NCBI GenBank assembly: GCA_963978545.1
Contig: OZ021732.1
Coordinates: 58,194,714 to 58,258,713, forward strand
Length of the DNA: 64,000 nt
From: Linyphia triangularis
Taxonomy: Eukaryota; Arthropoda; Arachnida; Araneae; Linyphiidae
Reading direction: 5' to 3'
Shown here: piece by piece, positions 14,601-27,638 of the stretch
Layout: each line of letters starts with the position of its first letter
How positions within the stretch are numbered: the first letter of the stretch is position 1
Program-made: the position numbers and the translations under genes
Notes under the pieces: model-generated
Database searches by the model: none
What the model was told of the DNA's origin: nothing
What the model saw: only the letters and a program-made list of their open reading frames with translations

Positions 14601-15433
14601 CCTCTAAGATGAAAGTATTAAAAAAAATTAAGGGGACTTGGTACCCCTTGTTTCCACAAAAAATTATAAGAAATATCAATTTTCTATTTTCTGCGTGTTT
14701 ATAATCTTTGCAACCTTCTCCTTATTCTGAAAAGTTTTTTATCTTTTCCGATAACTGCAATTGCAGAAAAATAATATTTTTATGGATAATTTAACATAGC
14801 TGCAATAGCTCCTTCGACATTTTGAATGCATTTTTCTCGGTTCGTGCTTTTTGGATTTCCCACCTTACTAAACATGCTAAAACTTTAGCAAATATAAATG
14901 AAATTACTTGAATTACAAAATAAAAAGAATATAGAATTTGAAATGTTATGATTTTTTTTTTTTTTCCAATTTTGAAAATTTGGAGCACAATGTGATTTTT
15001 TTTTAATAAAATTTACTTATTACTTCTTAATACTTCTAAATATGTAAAAATAATAATTTTTAAGACTTGAATAAAAAAAAGTTCTAATGGTACCAAGTTC
15101 TCTTAATATGTCCATAACCAGAACAAACTGTGGATATAAGAATACCTTAATTTGTGTTTTAATTTGTATCATGTTTTAAGGAAACAAAATAACTAAAAAA
15201 CTAATTTTTTAACATTTTTATTTTTTTAGTCTAAAAATTTTATAATTATTAGTCCAAAGAATTATTTTAACATTCAATAAATTTTTTTCTGTCAACTCTG
15301 ATAATTTAACTCTCATTCAAAATCAACCAACTAAGAATTAATACGATTTACTATTTAATCTCAAAAAATTAATCTATGATAAATTTACTCCTTTTTATAA
15401 CATTCGAAATTAAAATGGTAACATTTGGAAACA

Positions 15434-15436
<3 letters not shown>

Positions 15437-15469
<33 letters not shown>
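15437..15469. repeat. poly(T) run, 33 nt
   Basis: Uninterrupted thymines with no recognisable retroposon on either side. Confidence 0.95.
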
Positions 15470-15472
<3 letters not shown>

Positions 15473-16012
15473 TTTGTCATAAAGCCTGTTAGGATTTCAA
15501 GCACTAGAAAACACAATTCAAGAATAAACAATAATTCACTTTAAGAACATTTTTATGTACGCTTTATTTTTTATTTAACTTTTTTGAATGAAGGAAACCC
15601 TATAGTTGGCTTATAGTCCTGGTATTTATTTTAATTTTATTATAAGTGATATTTTTATTAGAGAAAGGTAAAAGTTTATTTCTCAAAACAAATACATGCT
15701 TGAAGGTACAGTCTGAACAAACTATTGTAAAATGTATTTCATGAATATAAAAAAAATTATGTATTAAATAAACAATACTATTTTACAAACATAAAATAGT
15801 CTTCAAATATGAAATAACTCTCAATGTTTTATTCTTGATTTATTTTCTTCGGGGTGTCATGGGACACGATTGAAAATTCCTTCAAAAAACTAAATTAAAC
15901 TCTCATTCGTTGCTTACGTTTATTTTCTCATATTAAATTTCTGGCAAAATAACAAAAAAACATCTTTTATTTTATATTTGCTTCTTTTTCACCATCGGAA
16001 ATGTCTCAATAG

Positions 16013-16213
16013 GACTTCACCGAGAGATGTCAAGAAATTTCTCACGCCCTGTCGCCCCTACATAACACAAACGCCAAGGGAAATGTGACAGCCAGATATG
16101 AAACTCTGCTCTCCTTGTTGCTACTTTTAGCTCCTATTCTTATTTTATCCAAGACGCAACTTCAGAATACCATCAAATATTGTGAATGCAATGAGAGAGA
16201 CACATTGGAATAG
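16013..16213 (+). other. open frame without Met, possible exon (weak)
   Basis: The 66-codon frame opens just after an AG (16011-16012) and closes at TAG 16211-16213. It contains a strongly hydrophobic stretch, LLSLLLLLAPILIL, that could span a membrane or act as a signal. There is no in-frame ATG, so it could only be an internal or terminal exon. The composition is richer in G+C than its surroundings. I recognise no family and see no clear branch-point or pyrimidine tract, so chance is a serious alternative. Confidence 0.15.
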
Positions 16214-17529
16214 TATTCATTTGTTCAAAGACGAGGTAGAATCAACATGCAAAATAGTTTTGTTGACAGGTAGAGAAAATGCTGCTTCGAGTAAATATTT
16301 GTTATTTAGATTATACCGAGTCCAATTTGGGAAAGTAAAATGTGGAAGAAACTGACATGTAAAGTCGCAATAAGAGAGCTAGCTAGATTTTTAGGATGAA
16401 CAAAACATGATGCAGTTTCATCAAATGTAACTGGTATTAAAAACTAGCACATTTAGAGAATTTTTTACAGTTATATCAGCAGAGTATATTTATATAGAAA
16501 GGTTAGATTTAGTAACAGTGACTAAATTATTGATTGTTTTTTATTGGAAATTCTTTAATATGAAATTTATCATTTCCTGAGACTAATAACAATGTTGAAT
16601 CATTTCATAAAGATTCCATTTTCCCTTACCAAATACTGTGGTAATTTCATTTCAATTTTGCTATAAATCATGAAATGCAACCTCACGTTGTGGCTGTTTG
16701 AAAATCATTCGTAACGCGTTGTGGAAATTTAAGATAAATCCCAATGCAGTTTCAATGTAATCATCTAAATAATATGCTGCGGTTCCTTTATAAGATGTCC
16801 TAGGAGTAAATTGAATGGATTTGCACTCAGATGGTACATATCAATGGCATGGTAGGCATGATAGCCTATTGAATACACATATTTTTTTTTTCATCTGTCT
16901 CCTCATGAAGGATTTTCATTTTCACCAATGTAAGTATTAGCAAGTTAAAACGATGGCTGTGTTTCTTTGGTTTGTATTATTCCAACCAAAACTATAACTG
17001 CTTTAAACATTTGCAATGAAAGGTCTCGTCAGAAAATGTTCAGAAACCTAAATCCTTTTGACATTTCCAGCGTAAATTACAAATAAAAATGCACATGTAA
17101 CACATTCACATGTTATATATCTGCAGTAAGTGTTCATCGAAACAGTTTTTAATTTAACAATTAGTATAAGAAATTATGTCTAGAAGTCAACTTTTAACAC
17201 TTACATGTGATATGTATTAAATGCAAATTTTCACTTAAATGAGTTTCCATATCAATATCCGCTTAAGGCATTCAAAATATTTAACTAAAAGTCGATATAC
17301 AAATATTACTTTTGTTGTAATAAAGGGTGTCACAAAATGTTTTGTTTTTTTGGGTTTTTTTCAATTCGGAAGAGGATATTAGTGTAAACAAAAATACTCA
17401 AAAAATCCATCCTCGGAAAAATAAAAATCCATCAATATTAACCTTTTATGAGTTTGTTCATGTGTTTTTTTTTACTATAAATTACCCATATGTATACATA
17501 GGGTAGTGAAAGTTTAGTATTCGGTAAAA

Positions 17530-17840
17530 AAAATGTCAATTTTTTTTGTATTCCTCCACGTTTTGGAACATCCTGACTTTAAAAAAGTGATATAGAGAAA
17601 ATGTCTGCCTGTGTGTACGAGGTAAGCATAACTCCGAAAAACAAATTAACTTATGATGTTCAAATTTGGTGAGCGGGTTGACGTTGGCACAGGGACCTAC
17701 CATTAAGGCTTTTGTCAAAATCGCGCATGCGCATAAATTAGCTGTCATTGAAAAAATCATGTTTTTAGTAAATGCTTTAAATTATCTCAAACGATTTTGA
17801 TGAAAATCGTTGTGGTAATGCCTCTTAAGGCGTTCTAAAC
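17530..17840. repeat. probable dispersed repeat segment, unclassified
   Basis: Its composition differs from its surroundings (for example CGCGCATGCGCA at about 17722-17733), and the wording around 17640-17710 resembles repeat segments I associate with arthropod genomes. No second copy was found inside this window and no ends could be set. The call rests on recollection of repeat style. Confidence 0.3.
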
Positions 17841-18021
17841 ATCCCCACCTCCGAAAGTCTCTTAAAAATTCTTTAATGGCTTAAAAAGTTGAAAAACGAA
17901 TGCCTTTAACACAGAGTTCTCTTTCCTCATTATCAACGACCATTTTTTCTTCTCTCCTCAGTTTCACACTTATAAGAAAGGATAATATAAGAATTATAGA
18001 AAAGTATATTGATAAAATCAT

Positions 18022-18023
<2 letters not shown>

Positions 18024-18052
<29 letters not shown>
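18024..18052. repeat. poly(T) run, 29 nt
   Basis: Uninterrupted thymines. On the minus strand they create a lysine run in a spurious open frame. Confidence 0.95.
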
Positions 18053-18057
<5 letters not shown>

Positions 18058-20406
18058 CTCATACACGAATTATTCCTAAAAGTATCACCAAACTGGCACT
18101 TTCTGCTAAATGAATGATGAAAATATAAAAACGGTAAATGACATAAATCCACGTCAGTATTATAGTGTAATTGAAAGTTGTGCGATGTTCCCCACCCCTA
18201 GTTTTTTTCAGAACGTGATTGAAAATTTAACTTTAGATTACCTTTTATAAACTTCCCTGCTAGGATTAGTAAGATATTAGAAATGTTATCAATTACTCAT
18301 TAATTATAAAACTTCTTCTTAAACTCATGTGGTAATTTCCCATTATTGTAAATTAGACTCTTATACTTCGATATTCTTTTGAAGGAAAAATGAACATTAA
18401 TTAAAGCTTAACTGTCTGAAGAAACAAGAAAATTAAAGACTCTTTACTCATCTATTACACAAAAAGAGCAAAATTATCTTCTTTTTTTTTTAATCAATGT
18501 ATTTCGTAATTTTTTTCGCTCCGAAAAAGGTATAATTATTTTTGCTGTGCTTGTTTATGAGGCTTAAATTCTATTTTCAGTTGATTTCATTTATATGTTT
18601 AATATAAATCCCTTAAATGGAGTATTTAGGGAATTATTGATAAAGCTTTATAAAAAAAATATAACATATGAATTTTAAAAATTTCATTTTAAGGAAGTTA
18701 AGTTTATAACCGTTAAATATGAAGAATAAGATTTGTGTTAGGAACATTTAAAGGAATAACTTTTTTAAAAAATATAAGATACACTCAATATATTTTAATT
18801 GGTTTCGTTTTAACATGCACTGTTTCTAACTTTTTTTTAAAGTTTTTCTAAAATCAAAAGAAAATACTATAAAAATTCTTATAAATAATATGCATGAATT
18901 TCTCAGTGTGGCACATTAAAGTCTATTTTACATAAAACAAAATGTTCAGAAATTTAAAACTAATACAGATCGAATTACAAAGCTATAAAAATTAAGTTAT
19001 ATGAATTATTTATTACATTATCTTAAAAAATTATGATAAGGATCAATGAACAAAAATTTGATTTCCTGAGTTTCTATCATAATGTTCTTTACATACTTGG
19101 TTCATGGAGAGAATTTAAATATTTTTAAAACATCTAAGAGTCACTTATGAATAAAAAAAATTCATATCCGGATTGTAAAATGTCTTACAAGAAACAAACG
19201 CTGTTACAAATCGATGCTAATAATGCAAATTTAAAATGTTGCATTTCAATTTTTAATGAAGAGTATAGCAAAGATGCCTTAGTTTAAATGTAACTTATAT
19301 TTAAAATTTGCTTTAATAACAGTAATTTTGTAGGTTATTTTAGTAATGATGTCAAATTCTCCATCTATATTTTCCTCTAAACTCCCAACCCCACCCACCA
19401 CCAGCTGCAGAAACAAAATTCTACGATAAAGATAAAAAATGAATCAACTCTGTTTACTTTCACATCTATCATTCATCCCACATCTGCGTTCTGTACATTG
19501 CACCGAGTTGAAGCAACTTTTAAAAGTCATTTGTCTTCTCCGCTGAAGTCGAACGGGTTTAGCGCTTGCGAGGGGAAATTCACTTGTTATGATAAAATCA
19601 CCTGTCTCTTTCATCTTCGATGCGAAAATTTTATCCGAATATAACAGTTTAAAATGTTTTTTAGAAAAGTTATATATTTCATATTGAAAACTGGAAAGGT
19701 GTATTGAATAAAAAGCTCATTTTTCTTTTAAAAAAGGACTTTGACGGTTGGATGAACGACTACAACGATGGATGCGTAAAAATATAGCAGGTTACAAATA
19801 ACATGCTCAGAATATAAATCGACAGTTATTATACTGTGAATACACATAGGATTGTATAGTGAAAGGAAGGCAGATATCGGCATTGTTTTCACTGTGGTTC
19901 AGAAATAATGTATGAGCAGACTAATTTCGATTAAAACTTTAATATTTAGTTAAAAGTTTTGCATCTTTCGGTCAAAGAATCTCAAATGAATGGTTATCAT
20001 ACGAATTTTTAATTTAAACAATACAAAAGCATGTAGATAAATCTTATGTGATAAAAATAAAATTTAATTGGGACATGTTTTAATTATATATAAATGAAAA
20101 GATAAAATTGGTGTTGTGTGTTAAATAATATTTATCTGATGCCAAATGCACAATTGTTTCATAAATTTATATGTATAACTAAAATATTGATTAATTTCAA
20201 TCCATTATCAAGTAAATGTAATTCAAACTGATATATTGAAGTATATTGAAGAAATAAAATCTAGAGTTAAAAATTTTTATTGAGTTTTCAAAACACACGA
20301 TTATTTAAATATACAAAATTTAATATAATTATGATTACTTGTAAGTTTTATTTTTTTTAACAGTAAAGCATTAAGCATTAATTCAATATACGTGTATTCT
20401 ATACAA

Positions 20407-20407
<1 letters not shown>

Positions 20408-20465
<58 letters not shown>
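20408..20465. repeat. (AT)n microsatellite
   Basis: About 29 uninterrupted AT units. Confidence 0.97.
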
Positions 20466-20466
<1 letters not shown>

Positions 20467-23400
20467 TCAACCTACCCTGGTGGGCCTTGAGCCTGTTGTT
20501 GGTCTTAAAATCTGTATTTGTTTTAAACGCAAAGTTGGGACATTACCTTTTCTACAGTGTCACAAAAAAAATGTACAGCAGAGGTAAATATTTTATTTTT
20601 TAAATTATGGCATACCCAAAAAGCCTGTACCAAAGTATTGTTTATCGAATTTTACTATACAATTTCTAGCTATCCCCCTTAAAACCGAATTAAACGATAA
20701 ATTGAGTCCGCTTCCTAAATTATAAATGTCCCCCACAGTAAACTATTTATTCAATAGGTAAATCCAGCGAAGCATCCCCATCTCTGGCCCTTAAGTACCC
20801 AGGTAATTGAAATTTCTGGTACACAAAAGAACGCACAACATGGCCGCTTTGCTAATCAGTTTTAAGGACGTAGCGAGGACGGAATTTTCTTGGGACGACA
20901 AACTATGTTAACGGGGCCTTTGAATTAAATTATTTTCAAATACAGGAGCGCCCTATCTAGAATGGGATATTCAAAGTACTATTTTGAATCAATTAAAATA
21001 ACGGTGCTTTTTAAATATTCAACAACAAGTTGATTGAAGTTTTGTTTTGTTGGTTGATGGCAGCTGAAACTTTCGCTGATTGTACTCAACGGAGGTAAGA
21101 AATACACTCTTCTGACGAACCAATTAAGGAGTCTGAGGCACTAATTTTATTCACATTCTAATGACATGAATGCCTAATCAGGTTGTTTTTTAATTGCTCA
21201 TTCTTTCAGAAGTGCAGCTTGCTCGATGAGTTTTCTTATGTAATTCAGTTAGGGAAAATCCCTTAATGATTCTCTTTCGTTCAATAAAATCTAAATTGAA
21301 AAGTTCTAGAACACCATGCGAGGAAGTACAGAATGTAATTAAAATGGTGTTGTATAGGGAATGGTTACAGTTAAAATTCTAAGGTGTTTGTTTAACCTAG
21401 AACATTAGAGAATGTTTCTTGTAATTCACCAGTCTAAAATTAACTTCCATTTTTGAATGCAGTGTCAAAAGCAATATAGACAAAGAACCAAACATAGTAT
21501 TATATCTTTGACTGTTTAGAAACGCTATGACTCATTTCCACTCTTAAATCATCTAAATTATTAACATGAATTACTATTATTCCTACTTTGATGATGAAAA
21601 TCTTACAATTAGTATTGACATGATATTAGTAAAATATTTACCAATTTTACTAATCTATTTTTGATTTAAAAAAAGTATATTCTTTCTTTTGACAAGTTGT
21701 GATTTTTTTATCAAATTTTAATTATTTTAGCAATTGTTTACATTTTAATAATATTTGAATCATTTAAATGATTTTTGAAAATTATCCTAATAAGGAACAG
21801 AGCTGTTGTTCAAAAGAAGTAGCTAATATTAATTTTGATATTAAGACAGTGAGATATACTAGATTTGGTTATTTTTAAATAGTTTTCAACTACTTATTTC
21901 TGCCACATTTAAGTACTTAACACTGCGAATAACCAGCTTCTTTTTTAAACTCGGTCAAATAATGAGGTCGATACCTGAGAAAGTACCTCTCTCCCTAACC
22001 AAACCTCATGAATGACAATATATCGATATCACTACAGGTGATTTGATTGAAAGTTCATATACCGTGTTCTTCATGCTTCAAACTTTTTTTTGTCAAAAAT
22101 GTATGATTTTCAACTTGAGGAAGGAATTCACTTCCACAATAGATTAAAAACAGTAATAGTTCATTTTGATGTCATTATAACTTTTATAATATAAATGCTA
22201 ATTATTTCTGGAATACAAGTCCTTGGCATTAAGTCCTTTGCAAATCATACGATATATCAGTAACAGATTGAAAAGTTTGAAAATGACTTGTGTTTATTAT
22301 AAAGCAAGTGGATTATTTCTGTTCTATAAATAATTGAAAAAAATATACATAAAATATACATACAAGCAAAATATTTATAAAATCAGTTGAAATTTAAAAA
22401 AAAAATGTTGATTATCATATATAGCCTTGATCGTGTAGCTTATAATAAGCTAGTGAATAATGTAGAGCGATTTTATCAAGACAAGACATATGCTCTGATA
22501 AAGCAAAGCAAATTTTATTAAACGGTATGTATATATTTAAATAAAGACATTTATGTTTGTTTCAATTCAAAAGCAATTTTTATTCGTAACCGCACCCAAA
22601 AATATAAGTTTAGTACTTTCTTGAAGATACAGGAAAACTATAAATGGAAAAAAATGTTTTATTTTTAACAGGCAGCAAGATGGTACATTTTTCAAATTGG
22701 AATCAAAAGCAATATTCTCTCTTTCACAATTGATAACTTTTACTTGGATAACCAAATCGCCCTTTGCATTCTTTACACGGTAGTTAGTTTCAAATATCTC
22801 CTACGAAATTATACATTTCAACGTCAACTTTGAGTAATGGTGATCAATAAAAACTACTTCGCATGAACAAAATGGATAAAGCGAGGCAAATACTTGAATC
22901 AATGGCGTATGAAAAGGAAAGAAGCGGTAGTAGCTCCAGTTATTTGAGCCTGGAAGCGTTAGTAGGAGGATAAGCATTCAAGCAAGACAGGTTCCGGGCG
23001 GAAAACGTTCTTTTGGATGTGTAGGGTGTTTCCATTTGTATTTTTCTTTTAAAATATATATTGTTCCTTTCACTGGTTTATTGAAAAATTGAATTTTGAA
23101 ATTGGAGGGCCTCGTACTTGATTATTCAAATCAATGAAACTATTAGAATTGGATTTGCCTCTACTGAGAAATGGAAATTGATTAATTTATAAGAATTTGA
23201 AGATTTTATAAAAAATAAAAAAATTATACATATATTGATTTATAGAAAGCAAATGACAGAAATAAAATATTGCTGAGGATTTTCTGATAAGTTTTGATAT
23301 TACCACATATTTTAAAAATGGAAATGTATTAAAAAGGATGTATTGAAACGTATGCATTTTAAAAGATGAATTGTAAAGGATGTCTTAAATTATGTAAAAA

Positions 23401-23726
23401 TGATGTGTAAAGAAGAGTGTATTCTCCAAATGGAATATATAATCACGTACTGAATCATGAATATATAATCACGTACATAGAAGTATAATTAATAATTTGA
23501 TCTAATGAGGAGAAGTTGGAGCTCAATAATATTTTAGTACATTTATTTTAAATAATTCAAAATAAAATACATTTTATACTATTCCTTTTCTATAACAATT
23601 AAATTAGTATACATGTCAAGTAATCACGAAAATAATAATTGCATTTCATTACTAAAATGCATTGAAATGATATATTTATGACCCAGATACAAATGAAGAA
23701 TTTTGAAATTTGGTGTTCCCACAGCA

Positions 23727-23728
<2 letters not shown>

Positions 23729-23760
<32 letters not shown>
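23729..23760. repeat. poly(T) run, 32 nt
   Basis: Uninterrupted thymines. Confidence 0.95.
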
Positions 23761-23768
<8 letters not shown>

Positions 23769-24725
23769 GTTTATGTTTGTGTACTAAAAAATTTTAAACA
23801 CTAAATTATCATTGCATTCGTTTACATGAAGAAATTAATTGTGTCTTTTACCGGCATAACTTTTTGAAAATTTAAATCATAAAAATACCGATACGTGTGT
23901 AGATTTCTGAAAATATCAAACTCTTGTATTATATCTAATGCCAAAATATATATATATATATATATATTGTACTCATTTAAACAATAAAATTCTGAATTGA
24001 AACAAGCTTTTAACCAAGATATTCAATATAAATACAATCCTCCAATAATGGGTTGATTAGTGTTTAAAAGCACATCTGAAATACATCCTATAAAGAGTAA
24101 ATAGGTGTTGGAATAGAAGCTTAACACTAAGACCATAAGTGCAATCAATGGCGTTTGAAAACGTTAGAAATCTAATTCTAATACCAAGATTATTGAAGAA
24201 TCCATTCCTCTACGCACTCTCCAAACTAGTCTTGAAACTGATGTTTGAGCCTCCATTCAATTAGATTACTTGGAATCACAATGTTAGGTCATTAGTTGCT
24301 TGGTGCGCCATCAGCTAGTCAACAATGCACTAAGTTAAGCAAACAATGCTTCTTAATGACCTGCACTAGACTCACCCAAATTCAACTTACGGTTCAGTCG
24401 ACACAGATGTTCTAAATTAGTTACAACATGCGCGCGTTAATTTCCAAGTTAAGCCTAGTAAGTGTTCAGCATCTAATGCAGGAAACTATATGCGTTTAGA
24501 TTTCATGTCCTTTAGATATAAAATTTAAATAACAAGAATAAGTTCGTCTATTACAGTGGGTTTATGAGATCTTTAATAAATCTGGATTTATATTATGTGT
24601 TAAACGTTTAAAAATTATCTTTGGATGATTTAATGCTGAATCTACAAAAATACATGCCATACATGTATTGATGCAATCATTATTTCATTAATTCCCGTTG
24701 AAAAATGCTACATTGTATCCTTTTA

Positions 24726-25105
24726 TATATTATTTGGGCATGATATTTTGTGATATATCTTTTTCTCCTTTTATACAAAACCAAAATTGACAATGATTTA
24801 TTCATTTAAAGGCTAGACATCCTTTTCTGATAAAAAGTTGTATTAATTGTCTAAATAATGAAATTTAAAAACCATAAATAGTGCAAAAAAGTTAGAAATG
24901 TGTACTAATATGCAGTAAATGTAAAAACTATAGAAAAGAGAAGATTCTTAATTTCATAATTTTTAGAAAACCTAAAGACTGTTATACTCTCAACAATAGA
25001 ATACAATATCTAACTCGGATGAACTTCTAAAAACGTAATTTCTCTCAGAAATAAATGATCAGACTGTGCATGGGTTCATTAGTTAATTATATTCATGTGT
25101 ATAAT
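24726..25105 (+). repeat. dispersed repeat, copy 2
   Basis: Second copy of the repeat at 5110-5500 in the same orientation, 19.6 kb away. Matching blocks occur in the same order: TTTTATACAAAACCAAAATT, AATATGCAGTAAATG, ACTATAGAAAAGAGAA and a GTTAATTATATTCATGTGTAT end. The spacing is conserved to within a few tens of bases. Non-coding and unclassified. Confidence 0.6.
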
Positions 25106-25485
25106 AATGAAGTAACTCGTAAGTAATGAAGTAAAAAACATGAATATCAATAATCATTATTGCCTTATAAAGACTTATGATAGATAACCAAGGTTTATTC
25201 TTTTATTTAAAGTAGTTTTTAAGAAGACAAAGTCTGTTTCTTGTAATAAAGCAGTAAGTAAGAAACAGTAAAAAATAAAATTTCAAATAAATGTTTAATA
25301 TATTTTTTTAATAATTCAAAAATTTGAAAAAAAATTGTTAGAAAGTCTACATCCAGGAAGGAATTATAAAACTTTTTTAATTTACAGGTAAGTGAAATTC
25401 ACTTAAAAGCAATTTAACGAATATAAAGTGAGCATTGCCAGACACCAAATACAAATGTTAAATTAATAAATAAAGTTGATTGGTT

Positions 25486-26474
25486 CAGTACGCAAAAAAA
25501 AAAATCCTAACGATGTCTGTATTTTGTATTCTAACTAATGAAATAACAAAAGTCAAGTACGGTTGTAAATTGTGGAAGGTCTTTATTAATTGTATATATT
25601 TTTTTATCATGAGGGGTCATCTACAAATTCAAACTAAACCAAACTTTAAAAAGTTCAATGGCAACCCCATAATATTGTACAATATTTAAATGTAGAATCC
25701 AAAAACAATGCCTAAATACAAAATTTCATAATTTTCCAATATGTGGTTAGTAATTTAAATGATACAAAAAAAATTTATTAATTAATGTTAAAAATAAAAT
25801 TTGTTTTTTTGGACATAAATTCTTATATAGTTAATATGTTTTAGCAATTTTTATTTCAAAGGATAGTTTGTATAAGGCCAAACATAAACAACATACAACT
25901 TTTGCATTAAACAGTTTTTTAATAATTAATTATCAATTAGTAAAACAAGTTTTAATTTTTTTTTTTTTAAATAGAAACATCTATTTTTTTTTCATTCATT
26001 AGAATTATCATGGTCAAAATCCCCTCCATAATGTTTTTCTTTCTCATTTGACTTTTGGATGTCTATATTTTAGCAAGAATGTAAAAAAGCTCACTTTAAG
26101 GGAACGCGTTGTAGATTATGTCTTGAAGCATGCAAAGCTTTCGATTCTGCTCCGCGATAAAGAAATTTGCCCTCAAGATCGTCCAAAATATGTTGTTTCA
26201 TAAGCATTCTCAACATAATGAACTGATGTTTGGTTCATTTGGTTCATTCGAGTTATTCTAAATCGAATGAAAACCTAAAAAATAGGGATTCGTATTGAAA
26301 TTCTTAAAGATAGAGTGAAATGTTCTTAGTAAGCCCCCTAAGAATTTTTTTTTGCATCAGACGTATAGAAAATCGTACACCAAACATGTTGGTGTAAACT
26401 GCAAGATTCTGTTATAATTAGAACCAGAGATATAGCCATCGTTCGATTTTTTTTATTTATTTTTTTGCGCACTG
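25486..26474. mobile_element. Tc1/mariner-like element with inverted ends
   Basis: The left end CAGTACGCAAAAAAAAAAA and the reverse-complemented right end CAGTGCGCAAAAAAATAAA begin inverted repeats of about 60 bp, which go on to share AACGATG and TTCTAA blocks. The right end is followed by TA; the left is preceded by TT, a possibly mutated TA target site. The element is 989 bp, about right for a decayed Tc1/mariner copy. No transposase motif could be confirmed. A short readable plus-strand stretch at about 26075-26200 (including LRERVVDYVLKHAK) is the best coding candidate but is not recognised. Confidence 0.55.
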
Positions 26475-27592
26475 TACATAATAATTTATGTAGAATAAGG
26501 TTGACATTTTAACCCTTTATAATAACTTGTTTAATTTACAGCAATATAATTTATATATCTATAAAATTAAGTCTCAATTAAAAACAGTTAAATGTATCAT
26601 TCAAGATTTTATACTCCAATTGTTTCTTCCAGCAATTAATTCAAATAAGTCACGATAACTTGTTTTAAACCTCAGAGTTCAGAACACTACACATTTTCAG
26701 AGCCAAAATCCGACTACTTATAATTTTGTAAAGAAAAATCTGTTCAAAGTCTCTGAAATACAAAACCAATGTGCCTTATTTTAAAACCACACTCAAGATG
26801 TTGTGGAGAATAATTTTAAGACACTCTTAACGAACTAAATCAAGAGGAAGGAATAAGCAATAACATGCTAAGTATGAAGAGGAGGAGGATGTAACATAGC
26901 GTTAAGTGTAAAACGATTTCATCTCCATGCTCAGATACCGTCAACTTAACAACTGCATGTTATAACCACTACGTTCCAGTACCTTGAGCTTCTTTCACAC
27001 AGGAGCGAAGCTCTTGTTGTAATAGGATCATGGAATCTTAAACAAACCTGGGGTGAAGGAAAAGCAAGTATCTTTATCCGGATGGACACTCACAGTCATG
27101 AACGGGTACTGGGTAAACAGTGGTTAATCCCTTTGGCAAAGTTACACCAAAGGATTTGCAATTACAACAGGGGAGAAATTTTAACCCTTTATAATGCCTT
27201 GTTTGCTCTGCTGGGTGAATCTTAATTGCCAGCACCCGTCACAAGTGAAAAGGTGTGAATATTTAAAAAAATTTAAATGGAGGTCTTAAGTGCATACACT
27301 GATGTCGAGGGTGACTAAGCTGGATATAGCACTAATAAGCTTGATGAGAAGGTATAGATTAACATAAGTAGCTCAGTGTTAAGTTCAAGCTGGGATTCAT
27401 GACATGAAATTATGGATTTGAAAGTGTGAGAAAGGTATTGCAGAGTTACATTTCATTCAAAAACACTTGAAGAATCTGATGCGATGTCTGGATTTCATTG
27501 GATACGATTAATAATTTATTTAGGTAACGAATTGTGAATTCATAAAATAAAAAGCATTAGTTAAAGTTTTTTTTAATTTAAAATATTATCAG

Positions 27593-27638
<46 letters not shown>

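Larger units (their letters stand above)
5501..24725. other. long AT-rich region without a recognisable gene
   Basis: About 19 kb of AT-rich sequence. Open frames are short (74 codons or fewer apart from one of 98 codons at 9939 and one at 12576) and none shows domain character on either strand. It contains homopolymer runs at 5640, 15437, 18024 and 23729, an (AT)n run at 20408, a repeat-like segment at 17530-17840 and a possible unannotated exon at 16013. GC-richer islands at 7900-8060, 19380-19640, 20740-20900 and 22850-23030 gave no recognisable protein. It may be intergenic or a very long intron of the dpr gene downstream. Confidence 0.4.

Noticed and set aside
21063..21099. Possible small exon ending at a GTAAG donor
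   Set aside because: Only an AG and a GTAAG bracket it; no family match and no supporting pyrimidine tract.
22863..22973. Short plus-strand frame of 36 codons in a GC-richer patch
   Set aside because: Short, not recognised, and no splice or promoter context.
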